Notes: generated from the sequence alone by a model not told the origin. A DNA stretch of 64,000 nt from Mycobacterium sp. ST-F2 (GCF_001905655.1 NZ_JMHT01000061.1:1-64000); one strand, 5' to 3'; shown: positions 51,454 through 60,361, counted from the first letter of the stretch. Numbers and translations are program-made.

Positions 51454-52461
51454 TCAGACGCTCTCGGCGTGGGTGAGATCCAGCGCGATGTCGACGAGCA
51501 TGTCCTCCTGGCCGCCGACGAGCCCCCGGCGCCCCGCTTCCTCCAACAGCGTGCGCGCGTCGACATCGAAGCGCTCGGCGGTGATCTCCGCGTGCCGCAG
51601 GAAACTCGAATACACGCCCGCGTAGCCGAGCGTCAGCGTCTCCCGGTCGACCCGGACCGGGCGTTCCTGCAGCGGCCGGACCAGATCGTCGGCGGCATCC
51701 TGCAGCGCATGCAGATCGCACCCGTGCTCCCAGCCCAGCTTGGTCGCCGCGGCGATGAAGACCTCCAGCGGTGCGTTGCCGGCGCCGGCACCCATCCCGG
51801 CGAGGGACGCGTCGACCCGAGTGGCGCCATGTTCCACCGCGGCCAGCGAGTTGGCAACGCCCAGCGACAGGTTGTGGTGCGCATGGATACCGATTTCCGT
51901 TGCGGCATTGAGTGTTTGGCGTAGGGCATCGACGCGGTCGGCGACGTCACGCATCGTCATGGCCCCACCGGAGTCGACGACGTAGATGCATGTCGCCCCG
52001 TAGCTCTCCATCAGCCGGGCCTGTTCGGCGAGTGCAGTGGGGGTGGTGAGGTGGCTCATCATGAGGAAACCGACGGGGTCCATGCCGAGCTCGCGGGCGG
52101 TGGTGAGGTGGCGCGCGGACACGTCGGCCTCGGTGCAGTGAGTTCCGACGCGGACGACGGTCACTCCGGCGCGATGGGCGTCACGCAGCTCTCGCACCGT
52201 GCCGATGCCGGGCAGGATCAGTGTGGCGATGCGTGCGCGGGACACCGCGGAGGCGACGGCCGAGATCCACTCCAGGTCGGTGTGCGCGCCGAAGCCGTAC
52301 ACGCAACTTGACCCGCCCAGCCCGTCGCCGTGTGCGACCTCGATGGACGCGACGCCCGCGGCGTCGAGTGCGGTGGCGATCGAGACTGCGTGCGCAATGC
52401 TGTACTGGTGGCGCACGGCGTGCATGCCGTCGCGCAGGGTGACGTCGCTGATGTAGATCAT
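51454..52461 (-). CDS. 4-hydroxy-2-oxovalerate aldolase
   Basis: The 335-residue DRE-TIM protein begins ISDVTLRDGMHAVRHQYSIA and shows HTDLEWISA, GAHHN-type IGIHAHHNLSLGVANSLAA and GATRVDASLAGMGAGAGN. It cleaves 4-hydroxy-2-oxoacids to pyruvate and an aldehyde, the last step of meta-cleavage pathways. It normally channels the aldehyde into an attached acetaldehyde dehydrogenase. Here its start overlaps (ATGA) a gene for only part of that partner. Confidence 0.93.
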   Translation of the reverse strand: MIYISDVTLRDGMHAVRHQYSIAHAVSIATALDAAGVASIEVAHGDGLGGSSCVYGFGAHTDLEWISAVASAVSRARIATLILPGIGTVRELRDAHRAGVTVVRVGTHCTEADVSARHLTTARELGMDPVGFLMMSHLTTPTALAEQARLMESYGATCIYVVDSGGAMTMRDVADRVDALRQTLNAATEIGIHAHHNLSLGVANSLAAVEHGATRVDASLAGMGAGAGNAPLEVFIAAATKLGWEHGCDLHALQDAADDLVRPLQERPVRVDRETLTLGYAGVYSSFLRHAEITAERFDVDARTLLEEAGRRGLVGGQEDMLVDIALDLTHAESV

Positions 52462-52913
52462 GTTGGGAATCCGGCGCTTTCGGCGGCGATCTCGACGAGC
52501 GCCGTCACCTTGGTGCCCACGAACGTGCCGATTTCCGGAATGCGCAGCGGACCGACGCGTTCGAACTGCACGGCTTGCTTCAGGCGGAAGCCGGGAACTC
52601 CGCTGACGTCCACCGCGGCGTGGATGTCACGTTCGATGGCACGGTGATCAGCGTCCCCATCGATCAGGCAGTAGACGGTGTTGCGTATCGACGCGGGCTC
52701 GGCCGGGCTGAGTAGCGAGATGACCTTCGCGCGGCGTGCTCCCGCGTTCTCCATTGCGGCAGAGGTGGTTTCGATGAGTTCGTCAATGCGGTCCCGGGCA
52801 TCCGGACCGGCGGAGCGTGCCGGGATCGACGAGACGATCTCGGCGTACGTCACCGTCGCCGTCCGGGCGACGGCGGCGACGATGGGCACGGTGGCCCCGA
52901 CGGTCGTCGTCAT
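52458..52913 (-). CDS. Stand-alone C-terminal domain of acylating acetaldehyde dehydrogenase
   Basis: The 151-residue protein aligns with the C-terminal, aldolase-binding half of BphJ/MhpF-type dehydrogenases: PIVAAVARTATVTYAEIVSS, then TTSAAMENAGARRAKVISLL and VPGFRLKQAVQF. The usual N-terminal NAD-binding domain (about 130 residues) is absent, and the TCGGQ catalytic-Cys segment is replaced by TTTVGA. It is not a frameshift: the region where the missing half would be is occupied by the intact TetR gene, which overlaps its ATG by 4 bp (ATGA). It probably cannot oxidise aldehydes but may still dock with the aldolase. Confidence 0.8.
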   Translation of the reverse strand: MTTTVGATVPIVAAVARTATVTYAEIVSSIPARSAGPDARDRIDELIETTSAAMENAGARRAKVISLLSPAEPASIRNTVYCLIDGDADHRAIERDIHAAVDVSGVPGFRLKQAVQFERVGPLRIPEIGTFVGTKVTALVEIAAESAGFPT

Positions 52914-53536
52914 TGCGTGTTCTCGGCGAGCATCCGCAACGCGGTGTCGTAGATGGCGTTGGCATGCATCTCGAACAACTCCAGCAGGTCCACGGAATCG
53001 CCGCCGAGTTCCTTGGCGATGAACAGCCCGTCGGCGCCGGCGATGGAGTAGTTCACCAGCAGCCGGACCTGGGCGTCGGTGAGGCCGGGGGCCAGTTCGC
53101 TGAGCGCCGCGGTGAGCGACCCGGTGGCCTGCGTGCGCGCCTGCAGGAACCGCGCGCGGGCACTCGGTTCGATGGGCCGGCGCTCCAGCGCGAGCATCAG
53201 GCCGAGGCGCAGGAAATCGGGATTGTCGAGCAGGCCTTTTGCGAGCTGCTTCGCCAGGCCGATGACGCGTTCGCGCGGCTCGCCGTCGGAGGGGAGTTCC
53301 CAGACGCGTAGCCAGGTCTCGAAACTGCGGTCTATCACCGCGGCCAGCAGGTCGTCCTTGTCCTTGAAGTGCCAATAGATGGAGCTGGCGGGCAGGCCGC
53401 ACTTCTTGCTGACCAGTCCGATGCTGGTGCCCTCGTAACCGCGTTCGGAGGCAATCTCGTTGGCAGCATCCAGGATTCGCTCGCGCGACTGTTCGCCGTC
53501 GGCCCGCTTGCGGCGCGGCTTGGGTGTTTCTGCCAT
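52910..53536 (-). CDS. TetR-family regulator of the aromatic cluster
   Basis: The 208-residue regulator has an N-terminal HTH (RILDAANEIASERGYEGTSI, then VSKKCGLPASSIYWHFKDKD). Its C-terminal ligand domain is typical. ATG 53536 with GGGAG upstream is preferred to GTG 53542. It is divergent to the hydroxylase gene with two tandem palindromes between, so it probably represses both operons until an aromatic metabolite binds. Confidence 0.92.
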   Translation of the reverse strand: MAETPKPRRKRADGEQSRERILDAANEIASERGYEGTSIGLVSKKCGLPASSIYWHFKDKDDLLAAVIDRSFETWLRVWELPSDGEPRERVIGLAKQLAKGLLDNPDFLRLGLMLALERRPIEPSARARFLQARTQATGSLTAALSELAPGLTDAQVRLLVNYSIAGADGLFIAKELGGDSVDLLELFEMHANAIYDTALRMLAENTQ

Positions 53537-53558
53537 TTTCACTCCCGACTCTTGACTC

Positions 53559-53594
53559 TGTAGCGATCACTACATTACCGTAGCGATCACTACA
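53559..53594. promoter_or_regulatory. Tandem palindromic operators for the TetR regulator
   Basis: GTAGCGATCACTACA occurs twice, at 53560-53574 and 53580-53594, exactly 20 bp apart. Each is an imperfect palindrome (TGTAG-cGATCa-CTACA). They lie between the divergent TetR and hydroxylase genes. The two-helical-turn spacing suggests two dimers bound on the same face. Confidence 0.75.
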
Positions 53595-53612
53595 GAACAA
53601 GCGGAGGCCCTA

Positions 53613-55127
53613 ATGAGTAGTGAAGACACCTACGACGTCGCCGTCATCGGGTACGGACCCACCGGCGCCACGGCAGCCAACCTGTTGGGCCAACTGGGCC
53701 TCAAGGTGCTGGTGGTCGAGCGCGACCCGGATATCTACAGCCGGGCCCGGGCGATCTCCACCGACGAGGAAGTGCTGCGGGTCTGGCAGGCGGTGGGCCT
53801 GGCCGAACGGCTGCAGCGCGACATGCTGCCCGGCCGCCCGGTCGCCTTTGTCGACGCCGATGGCCGTCCGTTCATCGAAACGGTGATCTACGGGCGCGGG
53901 TGCGGGCATCCGTCGCAGCAGTTCCTGTACCAGCCCGCGGTCGACTCGGTGCTCCGTGAAGGCGTGGCCAGGTTCGCCAACGTCGAGGTCCTCCTGGAGC
54001 ACGAATGCCTGCGGGTGACCAACCGGACCGACGACGTCGAACTGCTCCTCGCCGACCTGCGCGCCGACACGTTCAAGCGGGTGACGGCCCGCTACGTCAT
54101 CGCCTCGGACGGTGGCTCGTCGGCGACGCGTGGCGTGCTCGGCGTCGGGTACAGCGGACGCACCTACGCTGAGCGTTGGGTCGTCATCGACACCAAGGTG
54201 ATCAAGGAGTGGGATGCCCACGACCGCTTGCGGTTTCACTGCAATCCCGCACGGCCGACGGTCGACTGCCCGACCCCGCTGGGACATCATCGATGGGAGT
54301 ATCCCGCCCGGGCGGGGGAGGACGAGACATACCTCACCAGCCATGACGCCGTCTGGAACGTGCTGCGGGAGCAGGGCGTCACACCCGAGCATGTGGAAGT
54401 GCTGCGCGCCGTCGTCTACAGCCACCATGTGCGGGTAGCGGACCGCTGGCGGGTCGGCCGGGTGTTCCTGGCCGGTGATGCCGCGCACGCCATGCCGCCG
54501 TGGATCGGCCAGGGCATGTCTGCAGGCGTACGCGATGCGGCCAATCTGTGCTGGAAGCTGGCCGCGGTCCTACGCGGTCAGGCTCCGGACTCGTTGCTGG
54601 ATTCCTATGCCGCAGAACGCAAACCGCACGTCACCGAAGTCACCCGCCGCGCGGTGCTGGTCGGGCGGATCATCACCGAGCGGCGGCCCTGGCTGGCCGC
54701 CATCCGCAACCATGTCGTGCGGGCGGTGACCCGGATCCCCGGCGCCAACGCCGTGGGCCAGAAGTTCTGGTGGATTCCCGACGCCCACTACGACGACGGC
54801 TTCTTCGCCGCGGCGCATCCCGCGGTGGGCTGGCAGATTCCGCAACCCACGGTGGATGGCACGCCCCTTGACGAACTGCTCGGTGGGCGCTGGACGGTGC
54901 TGCATACCGGCGCGGTGCCGGCCGGGGCGGCGGCCTGGACAGCGGCCGGCGCGTCGATCCTGCAGATCACCGAACCGAGCCTGGTGCGGTGGCTCGGTGA
55001 CCGCAAGGCCGACGCGGTGGTGATCCGGCCGGACGGATTCATCTACGCCGCAACGTCATCCGGACAACCACTCCCGGCCCCGCCGGCCGGGCTGAACCTC
55101 ACCACCCTGACAGGAGCATCCGCATGA
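53613..55127 (+). CDS. MhpA-like FAD-dependent aromatic hydroxylase
   Basis: The 504-residue class A flavoprotein monooxygenase has VAVIGYGPTGATAANLLGQ (FAD binding), DGGSSATRG and VFLAGDAAHAMPPWIGQGM. It resembles 3-(3-hydroxyphenyl)propionate hydroxylase, which adds a hydroxyl ortho to a phenolic OH to make a catechol. GGAGG lies 6 nt upstream. Its stop overlaps the next start (ATGA). The natural substrate is not certain. Confidence 0.9.
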   Translation: MSSEDTYDVAVIGYGPTGATAANLLGQLGLKVLVVERDPDIYSRARAISTDEEVLRVWQAVGLAERLQRDMLPGRPVAFVDADGRPFIETVIYGRGCGHPSQQFLYQPAVDSVLREGVARFANVEVLLEHECLRVTNRTDDVELLLADLRADTFKRVTARYVIASDGGSSATRGVLGVGYSGRTYAERWVVIDTKVIKEWDAHDRLRFHCNPARPTVDCPTPLGHHRWEYPARAGEDETYLTSHDAVWNVLREQGVTPEHVEVLRAVVYSHHVRVADRWRVGRVFLAGDAAHAMPPWIGQGMSAGVRDAANLCWKLAAVLRGQAPDSLLDSYAAERKPHVTEVTRRAVLVGRIITERRPWLAAIRNHVVRAVTRIPGANAVGQKFWWIPDAHYDDGFFAAAHPAVGWQIPQPTVDGTPLDELLGGRWTVLHTGAVPAGAAAWTAAGASILQITEPSLVRWLGDRKADAVVIRPDGFIYAATSSGQPLPAPPAGLNLTTLTGASA

Positions 55128-55993
55128 CCACCACCCTCACCGAACACACCGTCACCGTCGGCGGCCGGAAGATCTTTGTCGCCGAGGCGGGTTCGGGCCC
55201 CGCGGTGGTGCTGCTGCACGGCGGCGGCCCGGGTGCCTCCGGCGTCACCAACTACTCGCGCAACATCGACGCCCTCGCCAAGCGCTACCGCGTCCTCGTT
55301 CCCGACATGCCGGGATACGGGCGCTCGTCGAAGAGCATCGACAAGTCCGATCCTTTCGGCTCTCTGGCCGACGCGATGCGAGGGATGCTTGACGAATTGA
55401 GCATCAGCACAGCACATCTGATCGGCAACTCGTACGGCGGCGCCGCGGCGCTGCGGCTGGCGCTGGACACCCCGGGCCGCGTCGGCAAGCTGGTGCTGAT
55501 GGGCCCCGGCGGTATCGGCACCACGCGCGGGTTGCCGACGGATGGCCTGAACAGCCTGCTGGCGTACTACGGCGGCTCGGGACCCAGCCGCGAGAAGCTG
55601 GCCACGTTCATCCGCAATTACCTGGTCTACGAAGGTGATTCGGTGCCCGACGAGCTGATCGACCTGCGCTACGCGGCATCGATCGACCCGGAGGTGGTGG
55701 CCAACCCGCCGCTGAGTCGGCCGTCGGGACCGTTCGCGCTGCGGACGCTGTGGCGTATGGACCTGACGCGCGACTCACGGCTGGCATCGCTGCAGACGCC
55801 AACCTTGATCCTGTGGGGACGCGACGACAAGGTGAACCGGCCGTCGGGCGGACCCATGCTGCAGAACATCATGCCCAACGCCGAACTGGTCATGACCAGC
55901 CGCACCGGGCACTGGATGCAGTGGGAGCGTGCCGATCTGTTCAATCAACTCGTCGACGAATTCCTCTCGGAAAGCACGGTATTCCGGCCATGA
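55124..55993 (+). CDS. Meta-cleavage-product hydrolase (MhpC/HsaD-like)
   Basis: The 289-residue alpha/beta hydrolase has the C-C hydrolase signatures HGGGPGASGVTNYSRNID (oxyanion loop), GNSYGGAAALRLAL (Ser nucleophile), WGRDDKVNRP (Asp) and RTGHWMQWE (His). It splits the ring-opened product of the extradiol dioxygenase. It overlaps both neighbours by 4 bp. Confidence 0.93.
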   Translation: MTTTLTEHTVTVGGRKIFVAEAGSGPAVVLLHGGGPGASGVTNYSRNIDALAKRYRVLVPDMPGYGRSSKSIDKSDPFGSLADAMRGMLDELSISTAHLIGNSYGGAAALRLALDTPGRVGKLVLMGPGGIGTTRGLPTDGLNSLLAYYGGSGPSREKLATFIRNYLVYEGDSVPDELIDLRYAASIDPEVVANPPLSRPSGPFALRTLWRMDLTRDSRLASLQTPTLILWGRDDKVNRPSGGPMLQNIMPNAELVMTSRTGHWMQWERADLFNQLVDEFLSESTVFRP

Positions 55994-56973
55994 GTATCTT
56001 CGGCAATGTCTCGCTCGGTTATCTGGTGGTCGAAACGGAACGGTTCGCCGACTGGCGACGGTTCGGCCGCGACGCGATCGGCATGCACCTCGACGACCTC
56101 GACACCGACGCCCTCCGCTTCCGGCTCGACGAACAGGAATGCCGGTTCCTTCTGCGGCGCGGGCCGGCCGAGGATGTCACCACGCTGGGCTGGCAGATCG
56201 ACGACCACGAAACCTTCGACGAGGTCCTCGGCCGGGTGCACCGGTGCGGCGTGCCTGTCACCATCGGCACCGACGAGGAGGCCGCGCTGCGCGGCGTCGA
56301 GCGCCTGGTACGGATCCCCGGTCCCAACGGGCTGGCACAGGAGCTGTACACCCGTGCGCACATCGATGGACAATTGTCCGTGGCCGGAAAGGGTTTCGTC
56401 ACCGGGGAGTTCGGGCTCGGACACGTCGCTGTCACCAGCACCAAGCCGCATCAGGTGCGCGGCTACTACAACACGCTGCTCGACGCCCGGCTCAGCGACT
56501 TCATCGACGAAACCATGAGCGGCGTCAAGGTCAAGATCCGGTTCCTGCGCGTCAACCGGCGTCACCACTCCGTGGCCATCGCTGCGGTGAATCGGTTGCC
56601 CATCAACCCGATTCGGACCCGCGTGCAACACCTCAACATTCAGGTCGCCGAGCTGGACGACCTGACGGACAGCTACCAGCGCGTGCGGGCACTGGGGTTC
56701 GACATGGCCCTGGGCGTCGGTCAGCACACCAACGACCGCGAGCTGTCGTACTACGCCGTCACGCCGTCCGGTTTCGAATGGGAAGTGGGATGGAACCCGC
56801 TGGTGGTCGACGAAGCGACCTGGAAGCCGACCACTCACCAGGGCATCAGCATCTGGGGCCACGAGATGCAATCCAGCGTCGACAGGCTCGAGCAGTTCAC
56901 GACCGCAGTCAGGTCATTGCTGCACCGCGAAGACACCGTCCCCGCGCTCGCCGGGGCGGGAATCCCAGACTAG
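55990..56973 (+). CDS. Type I extradiol ring-cleavage dioxygenase
   Basis: The 327-residue two-domain vicinal-oxygen-chelate protein has metal ligands His in GLGHVAVTS, His in RVQHLNIQVAELDD and Glu in SGFEWEVGW. It opens a catechol ring next to the two hydroxyls, between hydroxylase and hydrolase in the pathway. It starts inside the hydrolase stop (ATGA). Confidence 0.93.
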   Translation: MSIFGNVSLGYLVVETERFADWRRFGRDAIGMHLDDLDTDALRFRLDEQECRFLLRRGPAEDVTTLGWQIDDHETFDEVLGRVHRCGVPVTIGTDEEAALRGVERLVRIPGPNGLAQELYTRAHIDGQLSVAGKGFVTGEFGLGHVAVTSTKPHQVRGYYNTLLDARLSDFIDETMSGVKVKIRFLRVNRRHHSVAIAAVNRLPINPIRTRVQHLNIQVAELDDLTDSYQRVRALGFDMALGVGQHTNDRELSYYAVTPSGFEWEVGWNPLVVDEATWKPTTHQGISIWGHEMQSSVDRLEQFTTAVRSLLHREDTVPALAGAGIPD

Positions 56974-56984
56974 TCCCGCGATTT

Positions 56985-57023
56985 GTGCACGAAAGTCCGC
57001 GGTATGCGCGGAATATCGTGCAC
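56985..57023. promoter_or_regulatory. 39-bp imperfect hairpin between dioxygenase and amidohydrolase
   Basis: A 17-bp stem with 15 matches (outer GTGCACG/CGTGCAC, inner TCCGCG/CGCGGA) encloses a 5-base loop. It lies 11 bp after the dioxygenase stop and 23 bp before the amidohydrolase start. It may be an operator or an intercistronic RNA structure. Confidence 0.5.
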
Positions 57024-57046
57024 GAATCACCGGAGGAGGAAGCATC

Positions 57047-58075
57047 ATGAACCGAATTGACACACACCACCACATGGTTCCGCCGGTATACCGAAAGGTG
57101 TTGGACAAGGCCGGCATCGGCGATGCCGGCGGCCGGGCAATGCCGGACTGGACTCCCGAAGCATCCCTGGACGCGATGGCTCGCCTCGGCGTCGCCACGG
57201 CGATCCTGTCGGTGTCCGCGCCGGGCACGACGATGCTGCAGGCCGCGGCTGACGCGGCAGCGTTGGCCCGTGACGTGAACGACTACAGCGCCGAACTGGT
57301 TGCCGCCCAACCGGATCGGTTCGGGTTCTTCGCCACACTGCCGATGCCGCATCTGGACGCCTCCGTCGCCGAGGCGGTGCGCGCACTCGACGAACTGGGG
57401 GCCGACGGAGTGTTCCTGCTCGCCAACAGTGCGGGGACCTATGTCGCCGCGCAGGGCCAGGACGCGTTGTTCGCGGAGCTCGACAAGCGTTCAGCGGTGG
57501 TGTTCATCCACCCCGCCGAGCTGCCCGGCCCCACGATCGACGGCGTGCTGCCGTTCGCCGCCGACTTCCTGTTGGACACCAGCCGGGCGGCATATCTGCT
57601 GGTGCGCAACGGTATTCGACGCCGCTACCCGAACATCCGGTTCATCCTGAGCCATGCCGGCGGCTTCGTCCCGTATGCGTCCTACCGGATGGCCATGGGT
57701 ATCACGAGTGATGTCGGCGGCAGCCCGGCCGATCATCTCGACGACTTCGCGAGCTTCTACTTCGACACCGCGCTGTCGTCCACAGCGGCCGCGCTGCCGT
57801 CGCTGCTGGCCTTCGCCAAACCGGGGCACGTGACGTTCGGCTCGGACTTCCCGTTCGCGCCGGTCGAGGTGAGCCAGCTGTACGCGGCCGGGCTGGAGAC
57901 GTACGGGGGATTGGACGACGCCGGGCGCCGCGAGATCGACCGCACCAACGCGCTGGCGCTGTTCCCACGGCTGGGCAGTGCCCCGCTGCCGGCAGCGCCG
58001 TCGCTGCTGGCAGAAGTTAGGCATACCGCCAGCCGGACGGTGATGCGGGGCGTGACGCGGTTGCTGACGAGTTAA
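57047..58075 (+). CDS. Amidohydrolase-2 family protein (ACMSD-like)
   Basis: The 342-residue TIM-barrel protein has metal ligands in IDTHHHMVPP, FIHPAELPGP, LSHAGGFVPY and GSDFPFAP. It resembles aminocarboxymuconate-semialdehyde or resorcylate decarboxylases. In this cluster it may decarboxylate an aromatic or ring-opened acid. A GGAGGAGGAAG ribosome site precedes it. It is separated from the dioxygenase by a hairpin, so it might be differently expressed. Confidence 0.88.
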   Translation: MNRIDTHHHMVPPVYRKVLDKAGIGDAGGRAMPDWTPEASLDAMARLGVATAILSVSAPGTTMLQAAADAAALARDVNDYSAELVAAQPDRFGFFATLPMPHLDASVAEAVRALDELGADGVFLLANSAGTYVAAQGQDALFAELDKRSAVVFIHPAELPGPTIDGVLPFAADFLLDTSRAAYLLVRNGIRRRYPNIRFILSHAGGFVPYASYRMAMGITSDVGGSPADHLDDFASFYFDTALSSTAAALPSLLAFAKPGHVTFGSDFPFAPVEVSQLYAAGLETYGGLDDAGRREIDRTNALALFPRLGSAPLPAAPSLLAEVRHTASRTVMRGVTRLLTS

Positions 58076-58157
58076 GGGGCTGATACGCCGAGATTGACGC
58101 AATGGCCGGGTATGCGCGCCTTCAGCGACCACTTTGTCAATCTCAAGGGGATGGGGC

Positions 58158-59459
58158 CTAGAGGCTCCCCACTTCGAGCTCCAGGTACTCGGCGTACTTC
58201 GCCTGTGCCGCTTCGCGTTTGCCGGGCAGCCACTCCGTCGGCCACAGCTTGTCGGTGCCCGTGTAGTCCCGCAGCACCTGCTTGGCCACCGTGACCTTGT
58301 GCACCTCGGTCGGTCCGTCGGCCAGTCCCATCACGGCGGCGCCGGCGACCATGCCCAGGAACGGCACTTCATTGGTGACCCCGAGTGCACCGTGCACTTG
58401 CATTGCGCGCCAAGCGATGTCGTGCAGCACCGTCGGCATGACGACCTTGACCGCCGCGATGTCCTTGCGGACCTTCTTGTAGTCGTTGTACTTGTCGATC
58501 TTCCACGCGGTGTGCAGCACCAGCAGCCGGAACTGCTGCAGCTGCGCCCACGAGTCGGCGATGAAGCCCTGCACGGCCTGCTTGTCGGCCAGCAGGCTGC
58601 CGGCGGTGTGCCGGGACAGCGCCCGCTCGCACATCATGTCCAGCGCCTTCTGCGCGAGCCCGATGGTGCGCATCGCGTGGTGGATCCGGCCGCCGCCCAG
58701 GCGCGTCTGCGCGATTACGAACGCCTGGCCCTCGCCGCCGAGCACGGCCGAATTCGGTACGCGCACATTGTCGTAATGGATGAGGGCGTGCGAGCCGTGG
58801 CCGTCGGATTCTCCGTAGATCGCCGAGTTGCGGATGATGTTGACGCCCGGCGTGTTGGTTGGCACGAGGAACATCGACATGCCCTGGTACGGGCTGACGT
58901 CGGGGTTGGTCACCACCATGACGATGAGGAACGTGGACGTCGACGCGTTGGACGAGAAGAACTTGTAGCCGTTGATCACCCAGTCGTCGCCGTCGCGCAC
59001 GGCCGACGTCGTGAACTGTGTCGGGTCGGCGCCGCCCTGCGGCTCCGTCATCGAGTAGCAGGAGAAGACTTCGCCGTCGAGCAGCGGACGCAGGTACTGC
59101 TCCTTCTGCTCCGGGGTGCCGTAGTGCGCGATGATCTCGGCATTGCCGGTGTCCGGGGCCTGACAACCGAAGATGATGGGCGCCCACTGCGAGCGGCCCA
59201 GGATCTCGTTGAGCAGCGCCAGTTTCAGCTGCCCGTAGCCCTGGCCGCCGAGTTCCGGGCCAAGGTGTGTGGCCCACAAGCCTTTTCGGCGCACCTGGTC
59301 CTTGAGGGGGTCGACGACGCGGCGCTGGGTCTCGTCGAGTGCGGTGTATTGCAGGTGCGGCCAGATCAGGTCGAGCGGTTCGACCTCCTCGCGTACGAAG
59401 GCGTCGGCCCAGTCGAGGAGTTCCTGGAACTCCGGATCGGTTTCGAAATCCCAAGCCAT
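58158..59459 (-). CDS. Acyl-CoA dehydrogenase
   Basis: The 433-residue protein shows CYSMTEPQGGADPTQF (acyl-CoA dehydrogenase signature), FFSSNAS and RTIGLAQKALDMMCERAL. It oxidises an acyl-CoA to an enoyl-CoA using FAD. AAGGAGG lies upstream of ATG 59459. It converges with the amidohydrolase gene. Confidence 0.93.
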   Translation of the reverse strand: MAWDFETDPEFQELLDWADAFVREEVEPLDLIWPHLQYTALDETQRRVVDPLKDQVRRKGLWATHLGPELGGQGYGQLKLALLNEILGRSQWAPIIFGCQAPDTGNAEIIAHYGTPEQKEQYLRPLLDGEVFSCYSMTEPQGGADPTQFTTSAVRDGDDWVINGYKFFSSNASTSTFLIVMVVTNPDVSPYQGMSMFLVPTNTPGVNIIRNSAIYGESDGHGSHALIHYDNVRVPNSAVLGGEGQAFVIAQTRLGGGRIHHAMRTIGLAQKALDMMCERALSRHTAGSLLADKQAVQGFIADSWAQLQQFRLLVLHTAWKIDKYNDYKKVRKDIAAVKVVMPTVLHDIAWRAMQVHGALGVTNEVPFLGMVAGAAVMGLADGPTEVHKVTVAKQVLRDYTGTDKLWPTEWLPGKREAAQAKYAEYLELEVGSL

Positions 59460-59548
59460 GCGGCCTCCTTCAGTTCAGCCCCGGCGGGACAGGACACCCG
59501 TCTGTCGTTTGTAACGCACCAGCGGCGGTTTGGGAATGCCTAGCGGGG

Positions 59549-60166
59549 CTAAGCGACCGCCAGCGAGTAGGTGTTGCCGAGGTTGTCCTGCGTGACATGG
59601 GCGGCTTCGGCAGTGGTGTCGATGCTGAGGGTGCTGTTGAGGACAGACGTGCGGTACCTCCAGCCTTCGGGTAGCTGCAACCGGGGACCGAGGTCTGGGA
59701 GGTCCGCCAGCGACAATGCGTGATCGACGGTCTGACTCCACGACTGCATGACCCAGCGCTGCCCGTCCGGATCGTTCAGCTCGAAGACCGGCCGCCCGGC
59801 GCCGAACAGGAACACCGTGCGTCGGCTGACCCTGTTCACGCTGTAGGGCGCGGGGTTCATCGACGACAGTTCCACCGTCGCCTGCTGCAGCATCTCGATA
59901 CCACCGAACGTCTTCGTCTCGCCGACGTCCTCGCGGGCCTTCACGATCTCGCTCATCAACCAGTAACGCGGACCGTTCAGCAAGACGGCCGCGACGCCGT
60001 TCTCGGCGGCGAGGGCCTGGGGGTTGAGCGCGGCCCAGGCATCCTGCGGGCAGTCGTTCAACGGGAAGGTGTTGAACACCGCGACCTGCGGCCCCGAGGG
60101 GGTCTGGGAAACCAGCAGCACCTCGCCGTAGCGCTTTCCGAACGTGTCGGTCGGAGAATTTTCCAC
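59549..60166 (-). CDS. Hypothetical mycobacterial protein
   Basis: The 205-residue product begins around GTG 60166 (ENSPTDTFGKRYGEVLLVSQ) and ends QDNLGNTYSLAVA. It has no signal peptide or membrane segment. A central GRPVFELNDPDGQRWVMQSW stretch and the C-terminal strands suggest a compact globular fold, but I do not recognise a function. The start is uncertain: the frame continues far upstream antisense to mmpL, but that part is not coding. Confidence 0.65.
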   Translation of the reverse strand: MENSPTDTFGKRYGEVLLVSQTPSGPQVAVFNTFPLNDCPQDAWAALNPQALAAENGVAAVLLNGPRYWLMSEIVKAREDVGETKTFGGIEMLQQATVELSSMNPAPYSVNRVSRRTVFLFGAGRPVFELNDPDGQRWVMQSWSQTVDHALSLADLPDLGPRLQLPEGWRYRTSVLNSTLSIDTTAEAAHVTQDNLGNTYSLAVA

Positions 60167-60361
60167 AGCGTCAACGCTACGGCCGAAATCGGGCGAAAAG
60201 ACCCCGATTCGTCCCAACTCATGGGAGGTAGAGCCACCTTTTGCGCCGCCGCGCTGGATAAAAGTTTGGCCAGCTAGGTATATTTCGCGCGACAGTGATT
60301 GTGTAACGCCGACGAGCTCCATTTCCATGGACCTGCCGGTCCTGATGGAAGGGTGACGCCG

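Noticed and set aside
52458..53536. Frameshifted full-length acetaldehyde dehydrogenase
   Set aside because: The DNA where the missing NAD-binding half should be encodes an intact TetR protein, so the N-terminal half is absent, not shifted.
52458..53600. Reading 52458-53600 minus as one 380-residue protein
   Set aside because: The upstream 220 codons are an Arg-rich out-of-frame reading of the TetR gene. The domain homology starts at ATG 52913.
55929..57050. 373-codon plus-strand frame overlapping the dioxygenase
   Set aside because: It is an Arg/Pro-rich out-of-frame reading of the dioxygenase gene, which has intact metal ligands in the other frame.
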